Origin: Pseudoalteromonas peptidolytica
GTDB taxonomy: Bacteria > Pseudomonadota > Gammaproteobacteria > Enterobacterales > Alteromonadaceae
Assembly: GCF_012641745.1 (NCBI RefSeq)
Contig: NZ_WEHZ01000023.1
Location: 18,207-82,206, forward strand
Direction of reading: 5' to 3'
Length of the DNA stretch: 64,000 bases
The notes below the pieces were generated by a model that searched no databases, had not been told where the DNA came from, and saw only the letters and a program-made list of their open reading frames with translations. Position 1 is the first letter of the stretch. Each line of letters starts with the position of its first letter. The position numbers and the translations under genes are program-made. Shown here in pieces: positions 63,952 to 64,000 of the stretch.

Positions 63952-64000
63952 ATGGTTAAGCCTCACGGGTAATTAGTACGAGTTAGCTTAATGCCTCACA
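63952..64000 (-). rRNA. rrl: 23S ribosomal RNA, 3' end only
   Basis: The last about 48 nt of 23S on the minus strand, with GCTAACTCGTACTAATTACC and GTGAGGCTTAACC, the conserved 3' end. The gene continues past the window edge. Confidence 0.9.

Noticed and set aside
63724..64000. tRNA gene between or after the rRNA genes
   Set aside because: The 23S-5S spacer is too short and AT-rich, and no cloverleaf or T-loop sequence was found.

Overview
The window looks like chromosomal DNA of a marine gammaproteobacterium, most likely Pseudoalteromonas. The basis is the gene order damX-aroB-aroK-pilQPONM-ponA and priA-ftsN-hslV-hslU, the hut genes, the moderately AT-rich base composition, and the 5S/23S rRNA sequence at the right end. 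This is a judgement from gene content; I could not run a database search.

Left end (1-10.1 kb): an accessory region that reads as a small-molecule biosynthesis locus. A leftward operon encodes an SGNH hydrolase, a GNAT acetyltransferase, two unlike nitroreductase-fold proteins and an unrecognised gene cut by the window edge. A rightward set encodes an AhpD-like protein, an aspartokinase, an archaeal-type (type II) 3-dehydroquinate synthase homologue, a class I aldolase of the ADH-synthase/GriI family and an adenylate-forming ligase. A LysR regulator lies divergent to the last three. Aspartokinase plus GriI-like plus GriH-like enzymes is the known route from aspartate to 3-amino-4-hydroxybenzoate. 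Ordinary aroB and aroK are present at 23-24.8 kb, so the second synthase is probably for secondary metabolism. This is the strongest candidate for an undescribed system here.

10.5-17.8 kb: a leftward copper/silver efflux operon (secreted TTHB210-like protein, cusB-like, cusA-like, EamA permease), followed by 1 kb of AT-rich non-coding DNA. 17.8-36.8 kb: core genes, namely trpS-gph-rpe, dam-damX-aroB-aroK, the type IV pilus operon pilMNOPQ, ponA, and metL-metB divergent from metJ. 36.8-45 kb: maeB, rpmE, priA, ftsN, hslVU and a DUF971 gene. The spacers here hold families of small inverted-repeat elements, one nested in another.

45.5-62.5 kb: two chemoreceptors, a PAP2 phosphatase and glycosyltransferase pair, rraA-hutG, a degenerate GGDEF/EAL protein, hutI, hutC, hutU and hutH with two HutC-type operators, a Rossmann-fold reductase/epimerase and hemN.

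62.5-64 kb: the distal end of a leftward rRNA operon: the last bases of 23S, one intact 5S, a broken 5S copy, four rRNA-terminator-like hairpins and four REPIN-like inverted pairs, three of them spaced exactly 190 bp apart. No CRISPR array, prophage, transposase or tRNA gene was seen.
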